Notes under the pieces: generated by a model
Database searches by the model: none
Seen by the model: the letters and a program-made list of their open reading frames with translations, nothing else
What the model was told of the DNA's origin: nothing
In this document: positions 15,360-23,295 of the stretch, one piece after another
Position numbering within the stretch: position 1 is the stretch's first letter
Layout: every line of letters starts with the position of its first letter
Origin: Paenibacillus sp. PL91
GTDB lineage: Bacteria > Bacillota > Bacilli > Paenibacillales > Paenibacillaceae
Assembly (NCBI RefSeq): GCF_012935325.2
Contig: NZ_JABBYG020000002.1
Coordinates: 1 to 64,000, forward strand
Reading direction: 5' to 3'
DNA length: 64,000 nucleotides
Program-made: the position numbers and the translations under genes

Positions 15360-15899
15360 TTAACGCCAAATCCTTTTTATTATTGCTGATGATGTGCCAT
15401 CAACTTTTAAATGGTAGACATCAGGATTTGATAGCGCTTCCCATTCCTCGTAACCGATTTTGCTGTCATAATATTTGAGCATTAAGGACATTAAGTTTCC
15501 ATGGGTAACCAAGACGACATTTGTTAATCCACTTTCTTTTACATCTCTTATGACAGATAAGGCACGGTCCATCGCTGTGCTGCTTGACTCCCCATCTTCA
15601 TAACATAAATCAAGGTCATTAAAAGTATTTCGAAGCATTTCACGCCAATTCGGATGATTCTCACCGCACAATATTCTTTCTGATAACCGGTCATCTGTAA
15701 TCAAATGAACCTGGAGTTTCTGTGCTAAAGGTGCGATTGTATCGACTGCCCGAACGAAAGGACTTGAATATATGCATTGTATGTTTTTTCCGTATAGAAA
15801 CTCAGCAAGTCTGATGGCTTGCTCATGACCTTCCTCGGTAAGATTTGCATTTGGTGCTTGTCCATCCGCTTTGCAGTGTCTCACTATATAAATGTTCAA
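15360..15899 (-). CDS. histidine phosphatase family protein
   Basis: A 179-residue phosphoglycerate-mutase-like phosphatase. The catalytic IVRHCKADG at the N-terminus carries the phospho-accepting His (RHC variant of RHG), YSSPFVRAVDT supplies the Arg, and LVTHGNLMSL the second His. Firmicute proteins with RHC motifs form a common subgroup of uncertain substrate. Good length for the family. Single gene with a terminator. Substrate cannot be told. Confidence 0.87.
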   Translation of the reverse strand: MNIYIVRHCKADGQAPNANLTEEGHEQAIRLAEFLYGKNIQCIYSSPFVRAVDTIAPLAQKLQVHLITDDRLSERILCGENHPNWREMLRNTFNDLDLCYEDGESSSTAMDRALSVIRDVKESGLTNVVLVTHGNLMSLMLKYYDSKIGYEEWEALSNPDVYHLKVDGTSSAIIKRIWR

Positions 15900-16096
15900 A
15901 GCTAACCCTCCCTTTTCAAAATTGTATCACATTCTCAGACGCTTCACTGCTCTTGTTATGCTTTCCTTCGTCCACGGAGGAGTATTTGTTGATCTATAAT
16001 TACATCGTTTGGCATCCAACATCCTTCTTCTATAAAAGAAACAGCAGTCATCTTGGACGAGAAAAAAAAGTCCTAGACTACCGCTGTTTTATTGAG

Positions 16097-16351
16097 TTAT
16101 CGTTTCCCGTTGCCGTCCATCTCGACAGCGCGCAATATAACCGTTGCCGCTTCCGCCCTGGTTGCGCTGGCTTTGGGTTTCATCGTATTGTCCGGATAAC
16201 CGGCAAGCAATATTACTTTTCTCTTAAGCTGTTCTCTGATGCTGGACACGCTGTTCCCCACGCTAAGCGTATAGCTGGTTGTACTCGCCGCAAAAGCGGG
16301 ACTAAGCACCCCCTCGCTCAACGTCAAGCCGCTTAACGTAAACCCGCACAC
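16097..16351 (-). pseudogene. remnant of SLH/cadherin-like surface protein
   Basis: The frame begins LSGLTLSEGVLSPAFAASTT, a cadherin-like beta-sandwich repeat, and jumps after about 40 residues to LAGYPDNTMKPKASATRAEA, the core of an S-layer homology domain. In large Paenibacillus surface proteins these domains are separated by hundreds of residues, so a deletion has joined them. There is no signal peptide, no ribosome site and the remaining SLH repeats are lacking. Confidence 0.75.
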
Positions 16352-16429
16352 AAGTTGTGCCGGTTTCTATTAAACCTCATTTGATCCTACTCAATGAAGA
16401 CTCTCTAATTGGGCAAAGACGATGCGGTA

Positions 16430-16927
16430 TTATAGAAGCTTCTTCCAATGCTCACGGCTGCGGGCATCCATTTGATCAATATCGGATAGCTCGAAACGGC
16501 GTCCTTCCTTGTCCGTTGCCATCCAGCGGTTATTCGTTACGGGTTGGATATTTTCATGAAGATTATCCATAAACACTGACGCAAGTCCATAGTTCGTATC
16601 GACCTGCAAATGCCACTCGGTTCCTCTTTTTTTGACGGAAATGATCTGTTTAACGATAGGAATCATATAATTCCGGTGAAGCTCTTCTCGAACAACCTGA
16701 ATGGTTTCCTCCGCCAGACCATTCACGTCCTGGATCATTGCCAGTTCACCCCCGTCTGCCGAACGGACCGAGATGAACCTGTCAGGCATTGCATAAGGAA
16801 AACAGCGGACAAGCGTCACACATTCAAAGCGCTTTCCTTTCAGCTCCATATGTAATATACCATCAAGCGATCGGAACAGACGGATCTCGTTCAGCTCTGC
16901 CTTGCTTAAAAAGATTAACGGGTTCAT
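16430..16927 (-). CDS. DUF1854 family protein, exporter partner
   Basis: A 165-residue DUF1854 (PF08909) protein. Recognisable parts are RCFPYAMPDRFISVRSADGG, the REELHRNYMIPIVKQI helix and ELSDIDQMDARSREHWKKLL at the end. DUF1854 proteins are typically encoded beside an ABC exporter of the kind found here and are presumed to work with it; their biochemical role is unknown. The start lies one base after the exporter stop, with GGAGG inside the exporter 3' end, so the two are translationally linked. It is the last gene of the peptide cluster. Confidence 0.85.
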   Translation of the reverse strand: MNPLIFLSKAELNEIRLFRSLDGILHMELKGKRFECVTLVRCFPYAMPDRFISVRSADGGELAMIQDVNGLAEETIQVVREELHRNYMIPIVKQIISVKKRGTEWHLQVDTNYGLASVFMDNLHENIQPVTNNRWMATDKEGRRFELSDIDQMDARSREHWKKLL

Positions 16928-16928
16928 C

Positions 16929-19160
16929 TTATCGGGCCTCCGATGGCATTTTCACCTTTTGCTGTTGCGATTCGACCAAACGGTAATAGTGCGTTTGTTT
17001 CGCGTAAAGCTCTTCATGCGTCCCCATTTCCACAATACGGCCTTGGTCGAGGACAATTAGCCGATCAGCATGGCGAAGAGTGGTTAAGCGGTGGGCAATC
17101 GCGATAGTGGTCCTCCCCTGGACTAAACGGTTTAATGCTTCTTGAATAAGACGCTCCGTCTCCGTATCAACGGATGCCGTCGCTTCGTCCAAAATCAAGA
17201 TCTCCGGATCAAGCAGCAAGGCTCTCGCAATCGCAATTCGCTGTTTCTCTCCACCCGATAAGCGGTGTCCACGTTCCCCGACGCGCGTATCGTAGCCCTC
17301 CGGCAGGCGACAAATAAAGTCGTGGGCATTCGCAGCATGTGCAGCTGCAATAATGTCCTCCGGCACAGCATCAGGACGGCCGTAGGCTATGTTCTGGGCT
17401 ATCGTACCATCGAACAAAAACGTTTCCTGCAGCACGACACCTATATGTTTTCGGAGGCTTTCCTGCTGGATATCCCTCAAGTCGTACCCATCCAGCTCTA
17501 CGCTTCCGGCATTCGGATCATAAAAACGGCAGATCATGTTAATGAGTGTCGTTTTGCCAGCACCCGAGCGGCCAACAAGTCCAATCATTTCACCGGAGCG
17601 GATGGTGAGGTCAATATCTTTCAGCACCGGTCGGTCCACCTCATATCCATACCGTACACCATGAAATCGGATCTCGCCAGATACGGAAGTAAGCTCCACC
17701 GCATCCTCTTTATCAGGGACATCAATCGGGGCATCGATGATTTCGAGAATGCGCTCGGCCGAGCCAAGCGTCCGGTTTAGCCAGCTTAATAGCTGACCGG
17801 AGGCTTGAACAGGTCCGAAAAACATCAGTAAATAGGTAGTAAAAGCCGTCAATGTACCGATGGACATCGTCCCGGACATGACAGCACGTCCTCCCAAATA
17901 CCAAACGGCAATGCCGAACACCGCGGTCAATACCGTAAAAACCGGCGATACGCCTAGCCAAAGATTACCGAAGGATATCGTTCGATTGATCCAATGATCA
18001 TTTACTTTGTCAAAACGATTCTTCTCCGCATTTTCCTGTGCAAAAGCTTTAATGACCCGAATGCCCTGTAGCGCTTCGCCAATCATATTATTGACATGCA
18101 AAGCGGATTGCCATTGCGAATACCAAAGCGAACTAAGTCTCTTCCACAGCCAATAGAATCCTGCCGCCAAGAACGGGGTTGGGATCAGAATCATCGCAGC
18201 CAGCTGCCAATCCAAATGAAACAACATAAACAGGATGCATACAGCGAGCAGCAGCTGCGTGACCAGATAGACGATGCCGTTCGTTAGAAACTCTTTCAAT
18301 TCATCGGTATCATCCTGGATCCGGCCGATAAATTGCGAGACCTGGCGGTGGTCAAAAAAACGCATTGAAAGCTTCATCAAAGCCCCGAACATATCCCGTC
18401 GGATCGCCCCTACCAGTTTCCCGCCTATTCGAACGCCCAGATAGCTTCGGATAACTTGCATGCCTGCAGATAGCACCTGTACGAGTGCTAAACCGCTTGC
18501 CAAGGCAAATAGGACGGCCATGCTTCCAGTTGATTTGGCCACTTCATCCACAATCATTTTGATCAAATAAGGAGGAATCACTTCAATAAATACGGATATG
18601 ACAAGCAGCAAGGCGCTTACCAGCATGGGACGTCGGTATGGGGTACAGTAAGCTGCCAATCTCCGCAGCATGGTCCATTTACTGCCGCAGCTTAAACATT
18701 TGCTAGTACCGTGAGTGGCCGGCTTTCCGCATTGAGAGCATCTCTTCATTTCCGTCGTTTCTTCTAAAGCAAGGATGCTAAGTTCTTCAGCATCGTCAAC
18801 TTCCGCCAACCAGTTCCTAATTGCCGGAACAGCCTGTCGGAAAGACTCGATGCACGGCAGCGAGAATCTCGCAGCTTCTATTTTGCCGTCAATAGTTATA
18901 ATAAAAAACGATGCTCCGCCGAGTGCTTCGCGAACGGATACATCGATCATTTTTTTCTTTAGAAGGGTCATGATGGTTTTTCCCTGCTCATCCACCACTT
19001 CCATGGTAGAGGCTTTAAAGACGACGTCGTATTGCCGGAATCGTTGTAAGGTGATATCCATATCCGCTCTTAATCGAAGCCATGGAATCTCTGTACGTTG
19101 TTCGAATGTGTTGACATTAACAGCCTTACCAGCTTCCCGCATCGAGTTCTCCGTTTTCAC
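16929..19160 (-). CDS. ABC exporter with N-terminal zinc-ribbon extension
   Basis: A 743-residue exporter half-transporter. Residues 1-130 form an unfamiliar soluble domain; then four cysteines (CSQC...CLSC, residues 141-158) form a zinc ribbon; six helices span about 175-455; the ATPase follows with Walker A GRSGAGKTT, signature LSGGEKQRIAIARALLLDPE and Walker B ILILDEA. This extended architecture is the type found next to DUF1854 genes, not the plain or peptidase-fused exporter of most RiPP clusters. GTG 19160 is chosen because AAGGAG lies nine bases upstream. Expected role: export of the modified peptide from the precursor at 20801-20947. Confidence 0.88.
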   Translation of the reverse strand: MKTENSMREAGKAVNVNTFEQRTEIPWLRLRADMDITLQRFRQYDVVFKASTMEVVDEQGKTIMTLLKKKMIDVSVREALGGASFFIITIDGKIEAARFSLPCIESFRQAVPAIRNWLAEVDDAEELSILALEETTEMKRCSQCGKPATHGTSKCLSCGSKWTMLRRLAAYCTPYRRPMLVSALLLVISVFIEVIPPYLIKMIVDEVAKSTGSMAVLFALASGLALVQVLSAGMQVIRSYLGVRIGGKLVGAIRRDMFGALMKLSMRFFDHRQVSQFIGRIQDDTDELKEFLTNGIVYLVTQLLLAVCILFMLFHLDWQLAAMILIPTPFLAAGFYWLWKRLSSLWYSQWQSALHVNNMIGEALQGIRVIKAFAQENAEKNRFDKVNDHWINRTISFGNLWLGVSPVFTVLTAVFGIAVWYLGGRAVMSGTMSIGTLTAFTTYLLMFFGPVQASGQLLSWLNRTLGSAERILEIIDAPIDVPDKEDAVELTSVSGEIRFHGVRYGYEVDRPVLKDIDLTIRSGEMIGLVGRSGAGKTTLINMICRFYDPNAGSVELDGYDLRDIQQESLRKHIGVVLQETFLFDGTIAQNIAYGRPDAVPEDIIAAAHAANAHDFICRLPEGYDTRVGERGHRLSGGEKQRIAIARALLLDPEILILDEATASVDTETERLIQEALNRLVQGRTTIAIAHRLTTLRHADRLIVLDQGRIVEMGTHEELYAKQTHYYRLVESQQQKVKMPSEAR

Positions 19161-19203
19161 GTCAAAATACTCCTTTATCAAAATCACTCACCGGCTGCTG
19201 CAT

Positions 19204-19641
19204 TTAAAGCTGTTTTCTTTCTGCGTACCATCGAATCACTTTATACCACTTGGGCACATGCAAGGACAGTGCAGTTAGCAGCTTGGACCTCCAGTGATTC
19301 GCCGGCAGAAAACGATTGTTACGCCGAACACCAGACCACCGTCCGATAATGCTTGCAAACGGTACGGGATCATCCGGCTCAAAGCAAGTATCCCCTTTGA
19401 AGATAAATAACTCCTGAACGCCATCCTGCTTCACTTCATGTAGACGGTGACCGATTAACGGACCCTTGATTGTCATAAATAAGCATATATCGCCAACCTT
19501 CAGCTCTTCCCGTCGCACTGTCGTGAAGGTGCTTACGTTTCCTTCCTTAATCAAGGGGTACATGCTGATACCCACTGAAGGCAGTTCTATCTTACCGGTA
19601 CGCTTGATTGCTGCCGACATGATTGGCGACAAATCATTCAT
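19204..19641 (-). CDS. S24/S26-family signal-peptidase-like protease
   Basis: A 145-residue peptidase. PSVGISMYPLI holds the catalytic Ser26; LKVGDICLF is the usual second box; LIGHRLHEV supplies His65 in place of Lys, and FKGDTCFEPDD the third box. The Ser-His arrangement is that of SipW/ER-type signal peptidases. There is no obvious membrane anchor, so it may work in the cytoplasm or at the exporter. The start overlaps the PqqD gene by eight bases. It occupies the position that the B2 leader peptidase has in lasso clusters, so it is a candidate for removing the leader. Inferred. Confidence 0.8.
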   Translation of the reverse strand: MNDLSPIMSAAIKRTGKIELPSVGISMYPLIKEGNVSTFTTVRREELKVGDICLFMTIKGPLIGHRLHEVKQDGVQELFIFKGDTCFEPDDPVPFASIIGRWSGVRRNNRFLPANHWRSKLLTALSLHVPKWYKVIRWYAERKQL

Positions 19642-19912
19642 TTCTTAGCAATCCAGCCTCTAACAGCATCTTAACAAACGCCTGCACATCAGCGCTGACC
19701 ACTTCCATCTCAACACCGTACTCGGTATGGATTTTTTCGGCCAGTTGAGCCACGGTTGGATATTCGGGAAGTATCGACCAAATGTAACCGCCAAGCTCGT
19801 TAACCTTCGTGATGCCATGGGTCTCAATATTCAGCAGCAGCCACTCGCCATCCAGCTCAGCACTCTCGACATTTTCCCGCCTTAGCAGCGTTTGATTTGC
19901 TAGTATCGTCAA
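19634..19912 (-). CDS. PqqD-family RiPP recognition protein
   Basis: A 92-residue PqqD-like winged-helix RRE (RiPP precursor recognition element). The pattern EWLLLNIETHGITKVNELGGYIWSIL followed by VAQLAEKIHTEYGV and FVKMLLEAGLL is the family signature (described in parts: LNIETHG, NELGGYIW, LLEAGLL). These proteins bind the leader of a precursor peptide and hand it to modifying enzymes. The TTG start at 19912 follows GGGGAGTG and overlaps the kinase stop (TTGA), showing translational coupling. It corresponds to the B1 protein of lasso clusters. Confidence 0.88.
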   Translation of the reverse strand: MTILANQTLLRRENVESAELDGEWLLLNIETHGITKVNELGGYIWSILPEYPTVAQLAEKIHTEYGVEMEVVSADVQAFVKMLLEAGLLRNE

Positions 19913-20703
19913 GATATCACTCCCCAAAAGGTATCGTTTTTCTGAAAATAAAGCTCGTAAGCCGGCACGCGTTCAACTGCCTGTTTGCATAGCGCAATCA
20001 TCTTTGCCGTCTCCAGCTTGTTATGCTCCCAATAAAAAACCTTATCAAGCAGCATAATCAATGCGTCGGCTTTGCGGATACCTACCCGTTGAACTTCCTG
20101 CGATTGGATCAGAAAATGAATTCCAGCCAAAGGCCTGCTCAGCAGTTCGCACGCTTCTTCCATTTCGCTCCGAAACGGAGAATCATGGATCGTAATTGAA
20201 CCATCTGTCTCGAACAAAAGCAGCGTCGCCTCATCGGAAAGAATAGGACGGGGAACAGAAAGGTCGGCCACCGTTGACTTGCCCGCTCCGGAAGGTCCGG
20301 CAAACATCCATGCGCGATTATCCTCCACGACGCAAGATGAATGGATGAGCAGCCCTGCGCGCCGATGGATCAACCAGGCACTATAGAGATTGATTAATGC
20401 GTGCTTGAGTGCCAAATCGTCGTGAACATAAATTTTAGCGATGCTGTAATCCGGTGTTGTCACCAGCTTATAATCCGCTCGGGTATAAACATGCTCTCTG
20501 CCGTTGTCTTCCATTTCGACAGGACCGTCGTCGTAAGGCTTTCCATAAAAGTCGTACAGCTCTACCTGAATATCGGGTTCTTCACTAGACAAGCTTGTTT
20601 CAAATGTCCGAAAACGTGCGGTCAATTCATTATATAAAAAGGTTGTTTGAATTTGAAAAACGATCGAACTCCTGCCAACCCGTGTATGCAATGTGTATGC
20701 CAT
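19909..20703 (-). CDS. HPr-kinase-like peptide kinase
   Basis: A 264-residue protein with an HPr kinase/PEP-carboxykinase-like C-terminal half. HSSCVV (121-126) and the Walker A GPSGAGKST (136-144) are clear, LSDE (155-158) supplies acid residues. Standard HprK regulates sugar uptake and has a different N-terminal domain and HPr-binding part; this shorter form is the RiPP-associated type. PadeK of the paeninodin cluster, a homologue, phosphorylates the peptide. It lies directly after the precursor gene, with a weak AGGCGG ribosome site. Probable role: phosphorylating a Ser, Thr or Tyr of the precursor. Confidence 0.85.
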   Translation of the reverse strand: MAYTLHTRVGRSSIVFQIQTTFLYNELTARFRTFETSLSSEEPDIQVELYDFYGKPYDDGPVEMEDNGREHVYTRADYKLVTTPDYSIAKIYVHDDLALKHALINLYSAWLIHRRAGLLIHSSCVVEDNRAWMFAGPSGAGKSTVADLSVPRPILSDEATLLLFETDGSITIHDSPFRSEMEEACELLSRPLAGIHFLIQSQEVQRVGIRKADALIMLLDKVFYWEHNKLETAKMIALCKQAVERVPAYELYFQKNDTFWGVIS

Positions 20704-20731
20704 CCTGCACCGCCTGTTCTTCAGTATGCCA

Positions 20732-20774
20732 GAGAAGGAAAGGGGAGCAAACTCAATCGTTCGCTCCGCTTCTC
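20732..20774 (-). other. stem-loop between precursor and kinase genes
   Basis: GGAGCAAAC / GTTCGCTCC (20744-20752 and 20759-20767, one G-U pair in RNA) with an outer GAGAAG / CTTCTC clamp. Only CCTTTCCTT follows the inner stem on the minus strand. Such a partial terminator or stabilising hairpin after the precursor gene would let the small peptide be made in excess over the enzymes. Confidence 0.6.
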
Positions 20775-20800
20775 AAATAAAATCTATCATCGCTTTCGAG

Positions 20801-20947
20801 TTAGCCTCCGATATAGTGTCTGCAGAACATAGGCTTGAAATTACGTTTTTGACACCATTCGTAACCACCGACTTTATCGCTCGGTCTCGCTGTTCCAAAC
20901 TCGACAGTATGCTGCATAAGTACTTTTGGAGCTTCATATTTTTTCAT
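20801..20947 (-). CDS. RiPP precursor peptide with lasso-type leader
   Basis: A 48-residue peptide. The leader starts MKKYEAPKVLMQ, matching the YxxPx(L/V) motif that lasso precursors use to bind the RRE protein (paeninodin: YSKPSL). The second half is VGGYEWCQKR, then NFKPMFCRHYIGG: basic and aromatic, with Cys32 and Cys42 ten residues apart and a terminal Gly-Gly. Possible phosphorylation sites are Ser23, Thr14/19 and Tyr29/45. The start has an almost perfect AGGAGGTGAG. The kinase, PqqD protein, peptidase and exporter genes follow on the same strand. Leader/core boundary is not certain; a disulfide is possible. Confidence 0.8.
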   Translation of the reverse strand: MKKYEAPKVLMQHTVEFGTARPSDKVGGYEWCQKRNFKPMFCRHYIGG

Positions 20948-20968
20948 TGCACTCACCTCCTCTCAAAA

Positions 20969-20997
20969 AACTTATGACATATTATAGTGATAGTCAA
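20969..20997 (-). promoter_or_regulatory. candidate promoter of the precursor operon
   Basis: Minus strand TTGACT (20997-20992), 17-bp spacer, TAAGTT (20974-20969), within a very AT-rich stretch. The -10 is poor; a TATAAT (20986-20981) nearby lacks a -35 at the right distance. Transcript reading through from the nucleotidyltransferase gene is the alternative. Confidence 0.4.
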
Positions 20998-21071
20998 CGA
21001 TATTTATTATATTTAGTTAAATTTTACTATAAAGAAATGATTTTGATGTTTCCAAAGTCACGAAAACGTGA

Positions 21072-22241
21072 CTATTCATTTAATTTATTTTTATTTTGCC
21101 TGGACCGAACGGTTCGCAGCCAGAACTGAAGCCGCCGCTTATAGATTTTGGCATAGATTTTGCTCATAGGTTCGTTCGGATCCGGGACCTCCGATCTATT
21201 GGCATACTTTAATAAGTCCAATGCATAATCTCTCGGCGGAAGCAGTAAAAAACGCAGGTGCGCCCATTGTTGTCTGACCGAATCGTAGGCGACGAAGGCA
21301 GAGAATAGATGGAAACCATAAAATCGCCAGTTTCTGCGCCCGTACTGGGCATTACGCATCAGCTCGATATTCCAGAACGGCCAGCGTCTTCGTACGTTGA
21401 GTGGCTTGATCCCTTGCAGCTCGGGAAACAAATCATAAACAATCGTTAGCGCAATCAGCACTTTGGCATAATTTCCGTCACGCTTTGCCTGTTCAAAGAG
21501 ACGGCCGTAATCGATTTCGGCGCTGCTGCACCGCAAGACGTGTAAAATATCAATTATGTATTTAAGTGACAGCATATTGTGGTTATAGCCATGAAGGCAA
21601 AGGTAGTAAAAGGTATCCTTGACCGAGAGCTCCTTCACGAATTGATAGGGAGAAATCGGCTCCGCATCCATCCAAAAGCTGCTCATATCCGTGTCCGAGA
21701 CATGTTCTCGCAAAATGTTCCAATGAAGCTCCACACCGAGCAGCGGAAATTCCTCGTTCGCGTAAAATTTATTCAACAGCATATGAAAATGGTCCGCATC
21801 GTCTTCTATGTACCGGATAAACTCATGACTTTCCAATAAGGAAACTGCCCTATCCAGATCTTCAGGACGAACTAGCAGATCGATATCGGATGTTCCCCTA
21901 CCCGAAAAATGCCCAAAAAACCGCTCAGACAACCGGATGCCTTTCAACACGATGACTTGAATTCCTGAACGCTCGAAAGCCTCTAGAAGCTTATACATCT
22001 CAGAACGTATCAGCATATTTTGAAATAAAACAGCATCAACACCCGTTTTAAGCCGGCTTCGGTGCTCGGAAGGTACGGCATCCAATAAGCCGTGGCTCTT
22101 CAACAAATAATAAACTTGGGGAGCGACTTGAAAAATATCGATATCGTCAATTGCTTCTTTGGCTGATTCCTCTGAATCAAACAACGGACATTGATTTTGG
22201 TAGATCCGCCTTATAAGAGTTACCGCTTCCGAATCTTTCAT
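21072..22241 (-). CDS. nucleotidyltransferase family protein of the RiPP cluster
   Basis: A 389-residue NTP_transf_5 (PF14907) protein. VIVLKGIRLSERFF and the DIDLLVRPEDLDRA motif carry the nucleotidyltransferase Gly/Asp-x-Asp core; VELHWNIL and CLHGYNHNMLSLK are family signatures. Homologues accompany lasso clusters of Firmicutes (PadeN in paeninodin). Ribosome site AAGGAGAGG before ATG 22241. It lies directly upstream of the precursor on the same strand, so it belongs to the cluster. It might transfer a nucleotide or another group to the peptide; the reaction is not known. Confidence 0.85.
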   Translation of the reverse strand: MKDSEAVTLIRRIYQNQCPLFDSEESAKEAIDDIDIFQVAPQVYYLLKSHGLLDAVPSEHRSRLKTGVDAVLFQNMLIRSEMYKLLEAFERSGIQVIVLKGIRLSERFFGHFSGRGTSDIDLLVRPEDLDRAVSLLESHEFIRYIEDDADHFHMLLNKFYANEEFPLLGVELHWNILREHVSDTDMSSFWMDAEPISPYQFVKELSVKDTFYYLCLHGYNHNMLSLKYIIDILHVLRCSSAEIDYGRLFEQAKRDGNYAKVLIALTIVYDLFPELQGIKPLNVRRRWPFWNIELMRNAQYGRRNWRFYGFHLFSAFVAYDSVRQQWAHLRFLLLPPRDYALDLLKYANRSEVPDPNEPMSKIYAKIYKRRLQFWLRTVRSRQNKNKLNE

Positions 22242-22443
22242 GAGCCTCTCCTTTCTTTATCGTTAATAAAGTAGATTCGGTTTGAACTTCTAATTTGGGG
22301 GGGTAAGCGTATCTGCTTTATGGTTTGATGACTCGTAAAAACACTTTATTTATCGAATCAGCACTTCCTTTGTCACCCGTGCAGGTAGTTTCTTCCTTAC
22401 AGCGAATTATCCGTAATAGAACACCTGAAACGGAGGGATTGAT

Positions 22444-22980
22444 ATGGGTATTTTGAAAACGAAAGATGCCGCAGATCTGCTTTCTGTCAGCCAAACGACT
22501 ATCAAACGTTGGGCTTCCACTTATCCGAATTTTTTTCAAAAAGACCGATTTGGCCACTATATATTCTCAGAGCAAGAAATTGACCTGCTCATTCACATTA
22601 AAGACCGAGTCGATCATGGGGAATCATTGGATTGCATTGTTCTCATGGCTAACAAGCAGCCGTCAGAAACTCTGCATGATGAGACTCTATTGCACATGCA
22701 TGATCCGTCTAAGGATTTGTTGGCCCGTATCGAGCATATCGAGCGCTCGCTAGATCAAAAAGCCGACGAAGTCGTCTCGGTCCAGTTGCTCCGGCAGCGC
22801 GAGGAACTGGAGGAGCTGCGCCAAATGATCGTACAATTAGCGGCTTCCATTGAAACGATACAAAGTTCTAGCAGCAAATCCTATTTGTCACACGAGGAGA
22901 TTCACCCGGCTGGCATCGCCAAACTACAGACACCGCCCAGGAAGCGCGGCCTTTTGCGATCTATTTTCTCATTCTTGTAA
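22444..22980 (+). CDS. RacA-like/MerR-type DNA-binding coiled-coil protein
   Basis: A 178-residue protein with a MerR-like winged helix at residues 1-65 (LKTKDAADLLSVSQTTIKRW), a long coiled coil at 95-145 (RIEHIERSLDQKADE, LLRQREELEELRQ) and a basic amphipathic tail (RKRGLLRSIFSFL). This layout is that of B. subtilis RacA, which binds origin-proximal DNA and anchors it at the cell pole through DivIVA during sporulation. It could equally be a generic MerR regulator, though no ligand domain is seen. Starts after GGAGGGATTGAT. Divergent from the peptide cluster. Confidence 0.72.
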   Translation: MGILKTKDAADLLSVSQTTIKRWASTYPNFFQKDRFGHYIFSEQEIDLLIHIKDRVDHGESLDCIVLMANKQPSETLHDETLLHMHDPSKDLLARIEHIERSLDQKADEVVSVQLLRQREELEELRQMIVQLAASIETIQSSSSKSYLSHEEIHPAGIAKLQTPPRKRGLLRSIFSFL

Positions 22981-23033
22981 AAGGAGGAAATAAAGATTGA
23001 AATGGATGGAAGAAAAGTAACGGAAAGTATAAA

Positions 23034-23072
23034 AAGAGGCAGCCCGGACTCGATATGTCCAGGCTGCCTCTT
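23034..23072 (+). terminator. intrinsic terminator
   Basis: AAGAGGCAGCC / GGCTGCCTCTT with an inner GGAC / GTCC stem; tail is CTATTGCC. Between it and the racA-like stop, AAAGGAGG is followed by a TTG and only six more codons. Confidence 0.8.
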
Positions 23073-23295
23073 CTATTGCCACTTTCCCTGATGTAATTAA
23101 TGTCATTAATCTTCCGGTCATCAATTTTAATAATCGGCTTCATCTGCATAAAAACAATATTAATGTAAAAAATAGGATTTAGATGTTTCTTAAATAAGGA
23201 GGTATTCCAATTGTAATTGCATTTCCTGAGATTAGAGCTTCAATCAACAATCGACTCAAAACATCCGCTAATAATAGGAATTCAGGAGGAAAGTA
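23073..23295 (+). other. sodC leader region
   Basis: AT-rich. A second Shine-Dalgarno-like AAGGAGG at about 23196 is followed by a 28-codon frame that begins with ATT and ends by overlapping the sodC start (TAATG). No ATG/GTG/TTG begins it, so it is not called as a gene. Confidence 0.3.

Noticed and set aside
15845..16336. Plus-strand frame of 163 codons
   Set aside because: It runs antisense through the histidine phosphatase start and the SLH remnant, has no conserved motif, and a GGAGGAG with TTG near 15983 inside it appears fortuitous.
16430..22241. Calling the peptide locus a lasso peptide cluster
   Set aside because: The leader motif, RRE, kinase and nucleotidyltransferase fit, but no asparagine-synthetase-like cyclase or B2 transglutaminase-like protease lies in the window, so a lasso product cannot be claimed.
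22981..23015. Tiny TTG frame after the racA-like gene with AAAGGAGG upstream
   Set aside because: Only seven codons; it may be the start of a lost gene but no product can be supported.
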